Shown here piece by piece: positions 1-18,646 of a stretch of DNA of 64,000 nucleotides. The DNA lies in NCBI GenBank assembly GCA_022829145.1, contig CM040743.1, positions 47,478,905 to 47,542,904 of the forward strand, given 5' to 3'. The notes under the pieces were generated by a model. It saw only the letters and a program-made list of their open reading frames with translations, had not been told where the DNA came from and searched no databases. Source of the stretch: Albula goreensis. Lineage: Eukaryota > Chordata > Actinopteri > Albuliformes > Albulidae. The position numbers were made by a program, and so were the translations under genes. How positions within the stretch are numbered: position 1 is the stretch's first letter; the number at the start of each line of letters is the position of its first letter.

Positions 1-3000
1 GAATCAAAGGGCACTTGGAGTTTTGCCTGTTTTTGCCAATCGTTGGCATTCAGAGCTACTGCAGGCTGGGAACCTATTAGCCTAATATAAGTGTTTACTC
101 CAGTAGGGATTCTGAACTGTGGAACATATCATCCCTTGGAATAAATAAAAATTATAAATGAGCAGGCTGAAGAGAGTTTAACATTTTATTTTGTATGATA
201 TTTCAATCACAGGTCTTTCCCCTGCTTAAAGCCCATATTGCAGCATCAAACAAACATCGACCAAAGTCATATTTTTCTAATCCCAGGACACATATAAAAG
301 AGGAGTGAGTAGAACTCGAGTACTTTAAAACTCAGTGTCTGCAGGTTTAACTCCAGTCCTGGAGGGCCGCAGTGTCTGCAGGTTTAACCCCAGTCTTGGA
401 GGGCAGCAGTGTCTGCAGGTTTAACTCCAGTCCTGGAGGGCCACAGTGTCTGCAGGTTTAACTCCAGTCCTGTAGGGGGCAGTGTCTGCAGGGCCGCAGT
501 GTTACGTTACATTACAGACACGTAGTAGATACTATTCAGAGTGACTTACAATGAAAAGTTAATTAGTCAGGGACAAAGAGGGAAGTAAAGATGCTGTGAA
601 GAACCCTGTTTCAAAAATATTAGAGAATGAAGGAACCAAAAGCTGGTTCCATTATATCCCTATGGATAGATGAATTTAAGGCTTAAAAACATTGCATTGC
701 AATTGTACAATTACTGTCTTCTAGTAAATATAAACCATGCTCTAACAGATTCAAATCTCTGTCTATGTTTCTCTGTCCACATCTCTCTCAATCATTGTGG
801 CTTACTTTCTGTCCCTCTCCCTCTCTCTCTATCCCTCTTTCCCTTTCTCTCTCTCTTTCCCTCCATAGGACACTGAGATTGAGTCATTTCTGTTTTAGAA
901 GTTCCTCCTCTCATTTACATTCAGAGACATTGGTTGTGGTGTTGTGTGTTTTTTTTTCTTGATCTAAAGTGGGTTTAATGAGCGCAGTCCACTTACGCTA
1001 ACAGCGGGGGGCGGGGGGTTGGGGGCTGTAACGAGACACCTGGCAGCACTTCCGTGTGAGTCACCAAACCCATCCACCACCTCTCCTTCACCACGAGCCA
1101 ACGACCCAACCTCTCTTTCCCTCCTGTACACTCACTGTGAGCTGCGTCCATCCTCTGGATTTTGTGACAGCTCGTTCCCAGCGCCGGGCTGAATTACCGG
1201 GCTCGGAAATATGGAGGTTACGTTCTGTCAGGTCATCGTCTGCGGGCCATCTCCAGTGCTGTACAGTGAGCTTCACACTGCTCCACACCAAACCCATCTT
1301 TCACCTTTCACCTTGTTGCCTGTCATAGTCATGGAAGTTTCCAGGAAAACAAATAAATTGTAGGGACACCCATGAAAACTAAAGAAAAAAAAAACCATGC
1401 TTTAGGAATGTTTAGTGACAAAGCTAACTTTGCTGAGAACATTCCATGAGCCGGTGGTTTTGCTGGGAAGAAAACTGCCAAAAAAACAGATCCTTTTTTC
1501 TTGTAGGTCTTTTAATTCCTGATGAATTGATGCATGTACCTCCTTCAACCCGTCTGGTGTCAGTAGCCCCCCACCTTCCTCTGTCTCACCCACTGCTCCT
1601 TAAACCTGGAGAGGGGTCATCAAACCTCTTCTTGAAAGACTGCATAATGTTTATCATAAGGGGTTTGCGGAGGAAATTGGAAATCTTTAGCATGAATATT
1701 AATGACTTTCCCTCAAGCAAAAAAAAGAAATTTGCATGGGACTCTTTGGGACATTTTTTAAAAAGGAAAAAACAAAACGTATGACCCTCCCTCTACCAGA
1801 GGTATTGAAACATAAGACAATGAAGGGCACATATCCATTACAAAATGCATGATCCTTCCCTGACTGTATTAAACATTATAATATTCATACAAACTTTATT
1901 TGTACAGCATCTTTCATACAATGACATGGACTAAAAAAATATTATATAAAATATTATATAAATAATTTAACAGAAGATATGTTAAATGAAAGCAATGAAT
2001 AAAAGGGGGAAGAATAATGACTGTAAAAAATTGGAAAAAGAATCAATGAAAGATGCTGGGAGAAGGTTAAATTAATAGAAGTTAAACTAATAGAAGTTGT
2101 TATGTGCCATGGTAGAGTAAAAAACACATAACCCATGCAAAGACTGAAATGGAAAACAGGAGACTCTTAAATACTTCCCTTTCATAATTATCATACAGTC
2201 CCACGTAGAAAGGCACAAAACACCCCCAAAAAAAAAAAAAAAAAAAACCAAATCCCTGTGCCCCTAATTACTTACTCAGGTCCATAATTATGCAGATTTA
2301 TGCATAATTTATGCATGTGATCAGGTGAGTAGTAATCTGCGCTTCACTCTAATCCATGTTTCCCTTTTTGGAGAGATCGGGATGGTTTGTGGCCCCCTCC
2401 AGAAGCAGGTGCCACACCTGTAAAACCCGTCATCTGTGACGAGAATAAATAAAACATTACAGACGTAATGTAGCAGAATAGTCCAGGGACCCAGACTGGA
2501 GCAGAGGATGTAATACTCCACTCCATCACAGGTTCAGAATGTTTTATTCATTGATCTGGACCAGCGATTAATGAAGCCCTGGAGATCCTGCCTGGCTGTG
2601 TTGGGTCAGACGCCCGGCCGGTGGTCTGTGCTGGTGCAGAGCAGTGGTGTGGTTCTTAATCAGTGTGTGTTGACAGAATTGAATAGATGGTCAGCGTAAG
2701 GTTTGTGTTTATGCCATTGGGAATTACTAAAGTATACAGACCTACTCTGGTAGCGGTACCGCTACCAAGGCCTGGGTCAGAAGGCTCAGAAAGTCATCTG
2801 AAAAAATGTTGAATTTCAGGGTTTTTTTTAAAAATTTATTTTAAAGCAAGTTAGACCATTGGTGTTTAATGTACTGTAATTTATTCATGCTTTTATATGT
2901 TTATTATTACTTGTTACATTGTTTTCATTGTAATAACAAGTGATCGTTTGTATAATTTAAAAGGTTCTCCCAAAAGTGCGCTAAAAGTGGATTCTTAATT

Positions 3001-3162
3001 CTGTTCTTTCAGTCATTGGGGAACTTCTTCATAAAACGATTAGTTTGGAACAACTGAAATATCGTATGTTTTATTAATGGCTGTTAACAGTTCTATATAC
3101 CAAAGCCAAATGGTTCCCCTATGATTACATGTCAAGAAACCTTGTAGAAGCTTTAGTGTATA
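1..3162. other. Intergenic, no gene seen
   Basis: No coding exon is recognisable on either strand. The stretch holds a short 37-bp-family repeat block (listed separately), a pyrimidine-rich CT tract at about 790-866, a G-rich run at 1003-1026, a poly-A tract near 2226-2246 and AT-rich sequence around 1930-2130. Positions 508-552 resemble the short teleost interspersed motif that also appears near 9530 and 53890. The open frames here are short and of biased composition. Confidence 0.6.
333..502 (+). repeat. 37-bp satellite family, short block
   Basis: About 4.5 imperfect copies of a unit carrying the palindrome CTCCAGTCCTGGAG followed by GCAGTGTCTGCAGG. It is the same family and orientation as the large array at 61957-62823. 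Copies differ in the segment after the palindrome (ggccgc, ggcagc, ggccac, ggggg), so this block is diverged. Confidence 0.85.
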
Positions 3163-4789
3163 CAGTGCCTATCATAAGTATTCACCCCCTTGGATGTTTT
3201 ACCCTTTTATTGCTTTCATTAATCAATCATGGTCAATAAAATTTGGCTTTTTTCACACAAAAAATTATCGGAAAAAACTCTTTTATGTCAAAGTGAAAAC
3301 AGATTTCTACAAAGTAATGTTAATGAAACAAAATTATATAAAGAAAATAATTGTTTGCATAATTATTCACCCCCTTCAAGTCAGTATTTAGTAGATGCAC
3401 CTTTGGCTGCAATCACAGCACTGAATCTGTGTGGATAAGTCTCAATCAGCCTTGTACATCTGCACACTGCAATTTTGCTCCATTCTTCTTTGCAAAACTG
3501 CTCAAGCTCTGTCAGGTTGCATGGGTATCGGGCATGAACAGCCCTTTCAAGTCCAGCCACAAATTCTCTACAAGATTGAGGTCTGGGCTTTGACTGGGCC
3601 ACACCAGAACATTTACCTGGTTCTTTTTAAACCATTCCTGTGTAGCTTTTGCAGTATTTTTTGGATCATTGTCTTGCTGGAAAATAAATCTTCTCCCAAG
3701 CCATAGTTCTCTTGCAGACTGAATAAGATTGTCCCCAGGATTTCGGTGTATTTTGCAGCATTCACTCTGCCCTCTATCTTTGCAAGCCTTCCAGGGTCGG
3801 CTGCTGAGAAACATCCCCACAGCATGATGCTGCCACCACCATGCTTCACAGTGGGGATGGTGTGTTTTTGGTGATGTGCAGTGTTTGTTCTCTGCCAAAC
3901 ATAATGTCTTGTCTGATGGCCAAAAAACTCAATTTTGGTCTCATCAGACCAAAGAATCTTCTTCCACTTGACCATGGAGTCTTCCACATGCCTTTTGGCA
4001 AACTCTACTCGAGATCTAATATGAATTTTCTTCAACAGTGGCTTTCTAATTGCCACTCTCCCATAAAACTTTGACCAGTGAAGAACCAGGGCAGCAGTTG
4101 CTGTATGCACAGTCTCTCCCATCTCAGCAGCTGAAGCTTGTAACTCCTTCAGAGTAGTCGTAGGGGTCTTGGTGGCTTCTCTCACTAGTTTCCCTACGTG
4201 CACGGTCACTCAGTTTACGAGGGCGGCCTGATCTAGGCAGATTCACACATGTGCCATATTCCTTCCATTTCTTGATGATTGATTTCACTGAACTCCGGGG
4301 ATGTTCAATGCCTTGGGAATTTTTTGGTATCCATCCCCTGAATTGTACTTTTCAATAACCCTTTCCCTGAGTTGCTTGGAGTGTTCTTCTGTCTTTATGG
4401 TGTTATGGCAGCCAGGAATACTGATCAACCAGTCTCTGGACCCTCCAGACACAGGTGTTTTATACCTCAATCACATGAGACACACCCACATCACTCAGGT
4501 TATCTTCAATTCACTAATTGTGAGACTATTGGCACCAATTGGATGGACCTCTACTGAATTTGCCCATTAAATTTAAAAGGGTGAATATTTATGCAAACAA
4601 TTATATTTCTTTATATATTTTTGTTTCATTGACATTACTTTGTAGAACTCTGTTTTCACTTTGACATTAAAGAGTTTTTTCCAATAAATTTTTGTGTGAA
4701 AAAAGCCAAATTTTATTGACTATGATTGATTTATCAAAGCAATAAAAGGGTAAAACATCCAAGGGGGTGAATACTTATGATAGGCACTG
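3163..4789 (-). mobile_element. Tc1-like DNA transposon, full length but inactive
   Basis: The element is 1627 bp, bounded by a TA target duplication (3161-3162 and 4790-4791) and long terminal inverted repeats of about 210 bp (3163-3373 and 4578-4789). The outermost roughly 50 bases match in both copies. The core motif ATTCACCC recurs at the inner end of each repeat, the IR/DR layout known for fish Tc1 transposons. The internal region encodes a broken transposase on the minus strand. The close similarity of the two ends suggests a fairly young insertion. No second element is nested inside it. Confidence 0.95.
3381..4440 (-). pseudogene. Tc1/mariner transposase pseudogene
   Basis: The reading runs through at least four frame segments. 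An N-terminal helix-turn-helix part (about 4285-4440, containing KQLRERVIEKY) is followed by the main DDE part (3613-4209, with [12 protein letters not shown]). A third segment near 3512-3720 carries QQDNDPKNT and LNLVENLW, and the C-terminal tail lies at 3381-3550. The three DD34E acidic positions are therefore still recognisable but never in one frame. Shifts fall near 4290, 3720-3760 and 3545. The copy cannot make a working transposase, although its ends could still be mobilised by an enzyme supplied elsewhere. The family's usual length is about 340 residues. Confidence 0.92.
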
Positions 4790-6304
4790 TATATTCACAT
4801 CAATGCCACACATATATCATATTTTATGTTGTATGTATGGTATTTTAATGATATTATATGTAATCAAAGTCATTGTATGTCGATGCCATAAAATTAATGC
4901 GCACAATACTGTAAAACATTAAAAAGAGACAGCATGAAGAAATTTTCCAGGTTATTTTTTATTGTTCAAAGACAAACAAACAGACAAATCTCAGTGTAAT
5001 TTCTGCGCCTGTCTGTCTCAACACATACGCTGCCGATAACCACATTTGTTTTTCTTTTCGGTTTGTTTGTTTGTCTCTATTCCCCACACTTCCTCTCCAC
5101 ATCTGTGCACTCTGCAGACGCTAAACATCCTTCTCTGATGAGTCACGATTGGGGAATTCTGGGACGTCAAAGCCTGTTTTTCCTAACTCTCAGCACCGTC
5201 CCCAAACCCCCCCCCCGGACTGAGTGACAGGAGTTTTAAAGGAAGCACCTTCAGAGGCGATCCTGCACCTATGACAGGTTTAAGGTGGAGCGGCTTTCAT
5301 TAATCCATCTTTCTGCATTCATCTTGCCTCCATGGCCAGCAGTGTTCTCTGGCCTTTAGGCTTTACCCTGGAGTGGTGAACAGCTTCTGTTTTTCCTCCA
5401 AAGGGAAATAACACAGCAGGTCTTGATAAGGCCATCTCCCGTCCCCCCATCTCCTTTGAGGTCATCTCCTCAAAACAGTTTAACGCGGCAAAGCAAGGTT
5501 CAAAATAACACAATGGACCCTCCCCAAGTAGGGAAGAATAGTTCTGCCGAGGGGGTTCTCCATTTTGTTTTTGTTCCAAAGTTCCCTAATTACCACACCA
5601 TCGGTTGGTATCGTTTGTCTGTTCAATCAAATGGCACTGCTTCACCTGGCCACCGCCCTCGTCAACATGAAAGCACATTGAAGGATGGGATGACACAACC
5701 CTGAGGGCAGAAATTTGTGGCACCTCATCACAAGTCTCGCTCCGCTGTCATTACGGGGGTTGGGGGGTGGGCACTGCGGCTGACGGCTGGGGATCGATGT
5801 CGGGAGAAGCAGGCCGCGGTTTTTAATAATGACGTTGACTTGAGCCGCCGTGGAACACAAATGCGGCCGGCATCCATAATGGACGGTCAACGTCATTTTC
5901 CACGCGCAGATCAATGGGCAGTGCAGACACAAGCCCTCTGCAAAGGCTACGCTTCGTGCAGGAGCGCGGGGACTACGGAAAATTCACCGCCCAACTGGTT
6001 TTGTTATCGCTGGAAAGGGACGCTGCTGGGTCCTTGAGTATTTTATGTATGGGTGAGATTAATGCCCCTCCTGGGAGTAACATGTAGAGCTGCTGCCAAT
6101 TATATGACTTCACATGTCCTGTCACCCATAAAAATGCTGCCATATTTTATTCAATATGTTTGAAGTGTGTTTATTTAGCTGCTATTTTTATGCATCTCAC
6201 TGTATTCCAAAATTTCAGCTACATCGTCTTGTAAGATTACTCAGGTTATGTCATCCAATCTGCCAACACAGACAGCAAAATTTCATTAGTTATCATTTAA
6301 CTGT
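4790..6304. other. Intergenic, no gene seen
   Basis: This is unique-looking sequence. Open frames such as 5319-5579 (minus) and 5717-6037 (plus) show no recognisable domain and no splice context. GC content rises at 5640-6030, but I could not link this to a gene. Confidence 0.5.
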
Positions 6305-7160
6305 ATGGCAGCCTGGTCAGGCTCATAGTGCTGTAAGGTTATGAGCAGCCTGGTCAGGCTCATAGCCCTGTAAGGATATGAGCAGCCTGGTCAGGCTCAT
6401 AGCCCTGTAAGGTTATGAGCAGCCTGGTCAGGCTCATAGTGCTGTAAGGTTATGAGCAGCCTGGTCAGGCTCATAGTGCTGTAAGGTTATGAGCAGCCTG
6501 GTCAGGCTCATAGTGCTGTAAGGTTATGAGCAGCCTGGTCAGGCTCATAGTGCTGTAAGGTTATGAGCAGCCTGGTCAAGCTCATAGCGCTGTAAGGTTA
6601 TGAGCAGCCTGGTCAGGCTCATAGTGCTGTAAGGTTATGAGCAGCCTGGTCAGGCTCATAGTGCTGTAAGGTTATGAGCAGCCTGGTCAGGCTCATAGTG
6701 CTGTAAGGTTATGAGAGCAGCCTGGTCAGGCTCATAGTGCTGTAAGGTTATGAGCAGCCTGGTCAGGCTCATAGTGCTGTAAGGTTATGAGCAGCCTGGT
6801 CAGGCTCATAGTGCTGTAAGGTTATGAGCAGCCTGGTCAGGCTCATAGCGCTGTAAGGTTATGAGCAGCCTGGTCAGGCTCATAGTGCTGTAAGGTTATG
6901 AGCAGCCTGGTCAGGCTCATAGCGCTGTAAGGTTATGAGCAGCCTGGTCAGGCTCATAGCCCTGTAAGGATATGAGCAGCCTGGTCAGGCTCATAGCGCT
7001 GTAAGGTTATGAGCAGCCTGGTCCTGGTCAGGCTCATAGTGCTGTAAGGTTATGAGCAGCCTGGTCAGGAACATAGCGCAGTAAGGTTATGAACAGCCTG
7101 GTCAGGCTCATAGTGCTGTAAGGTTATGAGCAGCCTGGTCAGGAACATAGTGCTGTAAGT
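6305..7160 (+). repeat. 37-bp tandem satellite, about 23 copies
   Basis: Nearly identical head-to-tail 37-bp units, each with the inverted repeat AGCCTGGTCAGGCT (6-bp arms, 2-nt loop) followed by CATAGTGCTGTAAGG. Variants are tagged by one position (tagtgct, tagcgct, tagccct). One copy near 6715 has an extra AG, one near 7020 has a 6-bp internal duplication (cctggt), and the last copies carry aggaacat in place of aggctcat. Homogeneous inside and decayed at the 3' edge, as expected from unequal exchange. I see no coding potential. Confidence 0.95.
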
Positions 7161-9721
7161 ATGACATGATTCAGACAAACGAAGGTGGGGAAACAGGAAA
7201 AGGTGACATACATAAGATCCTGTAATATGAGACAAGGGGCCTCACTACGCTAACATCATGATCAAAGAGAGGATCACAGCGTCTTCTAATTCCAGACACA
7301 CAGCAGCACAGAGAATTGTTGCATTGTGAATCGATTTGCCTGGTCTGTTCTTCCCTATGGAAACCAGGTGAAAAAAAATCAGCATAACAGTATGCTTCAG
7401 TATCTTTTCTGAGAAATACGTGACCCTCCTCTGCCCTGTTCTGGTTTATTTGTTTGTTTACTTATTTTACTGGCGTTTTTTATTAATGTCAGCGAGCGCA
7501 GTAAAAGCTCCGTGCGCAGTGCTCGCAGGCTTTCATTCACAGCATGCGGAGTAATGACAGCGCCCTGCTTTTGTTCCCGGTGCGCTCGAGAGACGCGCAC
7601 GCGGGTCGATAAAATAAAGGTTCGAGAACAGAGACTTCGCTACCCGCATGAATGACACAATATCTGCGGTTTGAGGAAATTACTACAGCAAGGACGGCCG
7701 CCCTCTGATCCAGGTGGTCGCTTTAGTGCGAGATAATCACAGATAACAAACTGCGACCGCAGATAAAAGAGGCGTTGCCAGAGCAAATTGTAAAACCGCT
7801 GCGGGGGGAGTTTCCCCCCCCTTATTTATTTTCTTTGCTGAGGGGTTTTAACAAACGTACAGCCTCATCACAGAGACCCTGTGTGTCTTGTGGTTGTAGT
7901 CTCACTTTAGTTCCTTGATGCCTTCCTATACAAGGACAACATTCTCTTTTTTTTTTTTTTTTTGGGATGCATCAATATCAATATAATTTTCTACAGAACT
8001 TACTTGTTGCCAGCCCATGCAGTTCCGAGAGGGAACTAGGTGGATCAGCATCATGAATGCAAGTGGCTGCAAACAATATCGTTCTTCCTCCAGTCAACGT
8101 GTCATTGTGCAGTGGTTTGCCAGGGGTCCCCAATTTACTCTACCCTTACCCTGCAAAAGCCCAGGATCTGCCATCCTCAATCTAGTCTACCCTCAGCCAA
8201 AGCTCAAGAGCCAGGGGTTCCCAATTTGCACAACCCATAGCCAAAGCCCAGGATCTAGGCCTCTAGTCCACGCTATCGCTTGGTAAAATCCAGACAGCTG
8301 GGATCTCAAGCCTTGAGTCAAAGACAAAAAGCCGAGTTTTCCATTTGTATCAGAGATACATTGTATCAATATCCCTATTGTGTTTGACATCTCATGTTTA
8401 CGGGGGGCAGGGGGTCTGTCAGCAACTACTACTACAATCAATACAATAATGGCAGAGTAATAATGAACAGCAAAACTCAAAAAAAGACAAAGATTTTGAT
8501 AATGGGGAAACATTCTTCTCTACATCACCGTAATACTGACAACAGCAATAATTACAATAATAATATTAATAACAATAATAATAATAGCTACAATGACCAC
8601 AGTAGAAACATGAGGAACAACAACAACGACATTGAAGAAGAGGAATTATTCAAAGATAGCGTTACATGTAATCAAAAGAGGGTCCCATGATGGTGATGAA
8701 GTCAATAAATCCTAGAATATCCTCGGGCTTTTTGGCCTTATCAGACACACACACGAGAACGTGTCATTTCCTCACCGATAATAAAGAGCTGAGGAGTATC
8801 TCCCATGTACACAGAGCGAAGACGGCGCTGTCAGACTAATCTAAAACCACCAGCTCGGAAAACTGAAAGACCAAACAGAGAGAAGAGTCATTAACCTGGG
8901 ACGCTGTTAAGCTTTACTGCGGATAGACGCCTCCATAGGTGAGCCATAAAAGGCTGTATAACATATATAACTCTATAGATTTTAGTCTGGAATGTTTGGG
9001 GGGGGTTTTCTTAGTAATTGCCTTTTCCGAGCCCGGAACCACAATGGCTGGGAAGGACGGCACCACGACAGGTACAGAGCAGGTCCATGTGAGCTCAGGT
9101 ACGTTCAGGTACAACAGCAGGAGACTGAAACACCTGTGTGATGTTGGGTGAACAGGTGAACAATAAATAAGGTTTTTGCCAGTGCTCAGGGGTATCTCTC
9201 TCCCTCTCTCTTTCTCTCTTCCTCCTCTACCCAGTCTGTCTCTGAACTTGTGCTCTATTGGCAGAAGGATCACAGTGAAGTATGACATAAAATAAACGAA
9301 TGGAAAGCAAATGAATTGAAATATGAATAAAAGATTCCATAACAAACACAGATAAAATGACAATCCCTTGGCTGAGATGCAGCTGATATTGGAACTTCTT
9401 GCCAGCGCTTCGGGTTCAGTTTCAAATCAATACCTCTCCCCCTCCCACTCACTCTCGTTCAGCATCTTTGTATGCTCCTGTTTTCCCTCGTCTCCCCCAG
9501 GTAGGAATACCTTGCTCTATATTACATACATTTATGCATTTAGCAGACACTCATACAGAGTGACGTAAACAGTTTTAGCAGCAGGAATTTCTCCTTGCAA
9601 ACTGGTTCCATGGCTGCAGTGCTCTTGGTCCATGCAGGGGAGCACAGAATGTTCAGGAACATCTAAACCACGTACAGCTGCTGCTTCCTTCCATCCGCTC
9701 AACCCCACCAGAGGAATCCAC
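7161..9721. other. Intergenic, no gene seen
   Basis: No supported gene. It contains a poly-T tract near 7948-7964, an imperfect tandem duplication of about 85 bp (copies starting near 8128 and 8212, sharing CCAGGGG and AGCCCAGGATCT), an AAT-rich microsatellite at 8420-8640, and a short teleost interspersed motif near 9530-9570 (tttatgcatttagcagacac). Confidence 0.5.
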
Positions 9722-9925
9722 TTCACTAGGGTGCCTGACTGGGACCCGGAAGGTTGGTGGTTCAAGCCCAGTAGAGCCACAGTAAGATCAGCTGTTGGAC
9801 CCCTGGACAAGGCCCTTAACCCCACACTGCTACTGGGGGGGGGGGGGACTGGTCCCTGGTTAGTGTGATCAAGTGCAAGGTGCTTTTGATAAAAGTGTGA
9901 GCTAAGTAACTGTAAAATAACATAA
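9722..9925 (+). mobile_element. tRNA-derived SINE
   Basis: A Pol III B-box-like motif, GGTTCAAGCCC (about 9769-9779), is followed by a body typical of fish tRNA-SINEs (ggacaaggcccttaacccc) and a tail reading like GATAAAAGTGTGAGCTAAG, close to the common teleost LINE-related 3' tail. A G-homopolymer of about 13 (9834-9846) interrupts the body and may be unreliable. The A box is only weakly recognisable. Confidence 0.75.
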
Positions 9926-17214
<7,289 letters not shown>

Positions 17215-18480
17215 CAGTGGCGTCGTGCCAATCAATTTAGATGGGCACATGCCCACCCAAAATTTTGTAAAAATGTATAAATTCAGTATTCAATCAATCA
17301 ATAACCTGGCTACATCGTTAAGCCTGCAGTCAGGGTAACCCGGCCTAGGTTTAGCTGAAATGAGCGTGCTTACTCCGCCACATCGCATCTCTTAATTCCC
17401 TCCCCCATCTCCCTCCCCTCATCCTTCCCGTCTTCTACCGATAGCTCCCCATCATTCATGAGTTCATCTCACGTCGCAGCGGCTGGAAACAATGTTAGCT
17501 ATCTTTAGCTGCATACAACTGCTAGCCAAGCAAACGTGTTACTGCTAGAATAAGAAGGCAACTGAATTTTTTCTGTGTTGTCCCACAGTCATACGCTGCA
17601 GTAGCCTGAAACTGTCGAAATATGTCACGCACATGTCTACTTGGCTGGCTATTTAATCAATATGCTAACACAGACATACTGTGAAGCTGCGTTATCACCT
17701 CATTTTACTGTTAGCTAGCTAACGTTAGCCAGCAAGGTCTCCCATCCTTAGTTAGAATGGCAGACCAGCTACAGCTCGTTTGTCAGTTTGTAGTTTTGTC
17801 TGTACCAATTTCACTGTCTGTCAGTGCTTGCTAGCTAGCAACAAACACCAACACAACACAGCCTTTTCCATCTCCATCGTATTTTGAGCACAACTAGCAA
17901 ACTATTTTCTGCCTGAAGTTAACTACCTAGCTAGCTAAATATTACACTGGCAAACTTGTTTACTTCATTTCATTCTCGCTGCATTATGCACGACGGCAAC
18001 CGCAAATAGTTACATGGTTTGGTATCTACTTACATGGTGTGTTTTTGCCAATTCAGTAGTATGAACTCTCAGCTAACGATGTAGCATTTAAAAAGAGTTC
18101 ATTGAGAAGGGATATTATTTTGGCTGAAAGAAATTTGGGCTAATGAACCCCCGAGACCGAAAGGGGAAGGTGGAGATGAGGAGGAGGTGGGATGCCTGCT
18201 GAGCAGAGGGGAAAAAAGTCTCCCCCACATCCGATAAGGGACCGGAAGAGGTGTGATTGGTTGAGGGGTTGCCTGAGAATTCTTCTCCCAAATCTCACAT
18301 ACAATATCTGACTGTGGTTACCCATTTGTTGCTTTTGTTGAATGTATGGCCATCATCCTGTCAGTGACTATTTTATATTATTGTATTTTTCCACTGTAAG
18401 AATGGAGCAGACAAAGTTAGAGGCATTTTATGGATTAAAAAAATGACAGGACAAGGCATGCTTTTTGGGCATCAACTGAC
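17215..18480 (+). mobile_element. Possible decayed hAT-like element (5' end only)
   Basis: The segment opens with CAGTGGCGTCGTGCC, soon followed by the palindromic TGGGCACATGCCCA. I associate this combination with the termini of fish hAT-type elements. Repeated GCTAGCTAACGTTAGC-like words follow (17700-17940). I could not find a matching 3' inverted terminus, a target duplication or a transposase frame, so the extent is a guess. Confidence 0.3.
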
Positions 18481-18554
18481 AGAAAATGAGTAGCAGTGGT
18501 TGTCATTTGCTGGATATGTATGTCCAACAGTTACGTAAAGTTTCAAGAACATTA

Positions 18555-18557
<3 letters not shown>

Positions 18558-18645
<88 letters not shown>
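18558..18645. repeat. (TG)n microsatellite
   Basis: Forty-four uninterrupted TG dinucleotides; the open frames across it are artefacts. Confidence 0.98.

Positions 18646-18646
<1 letters not shown>

Noticed and set aside
6305..7160. CRISPR-like array (37-bp regular repeats)
   Set aside because: Units are contiguous with no unique spacers, and the genome is vertebrate.
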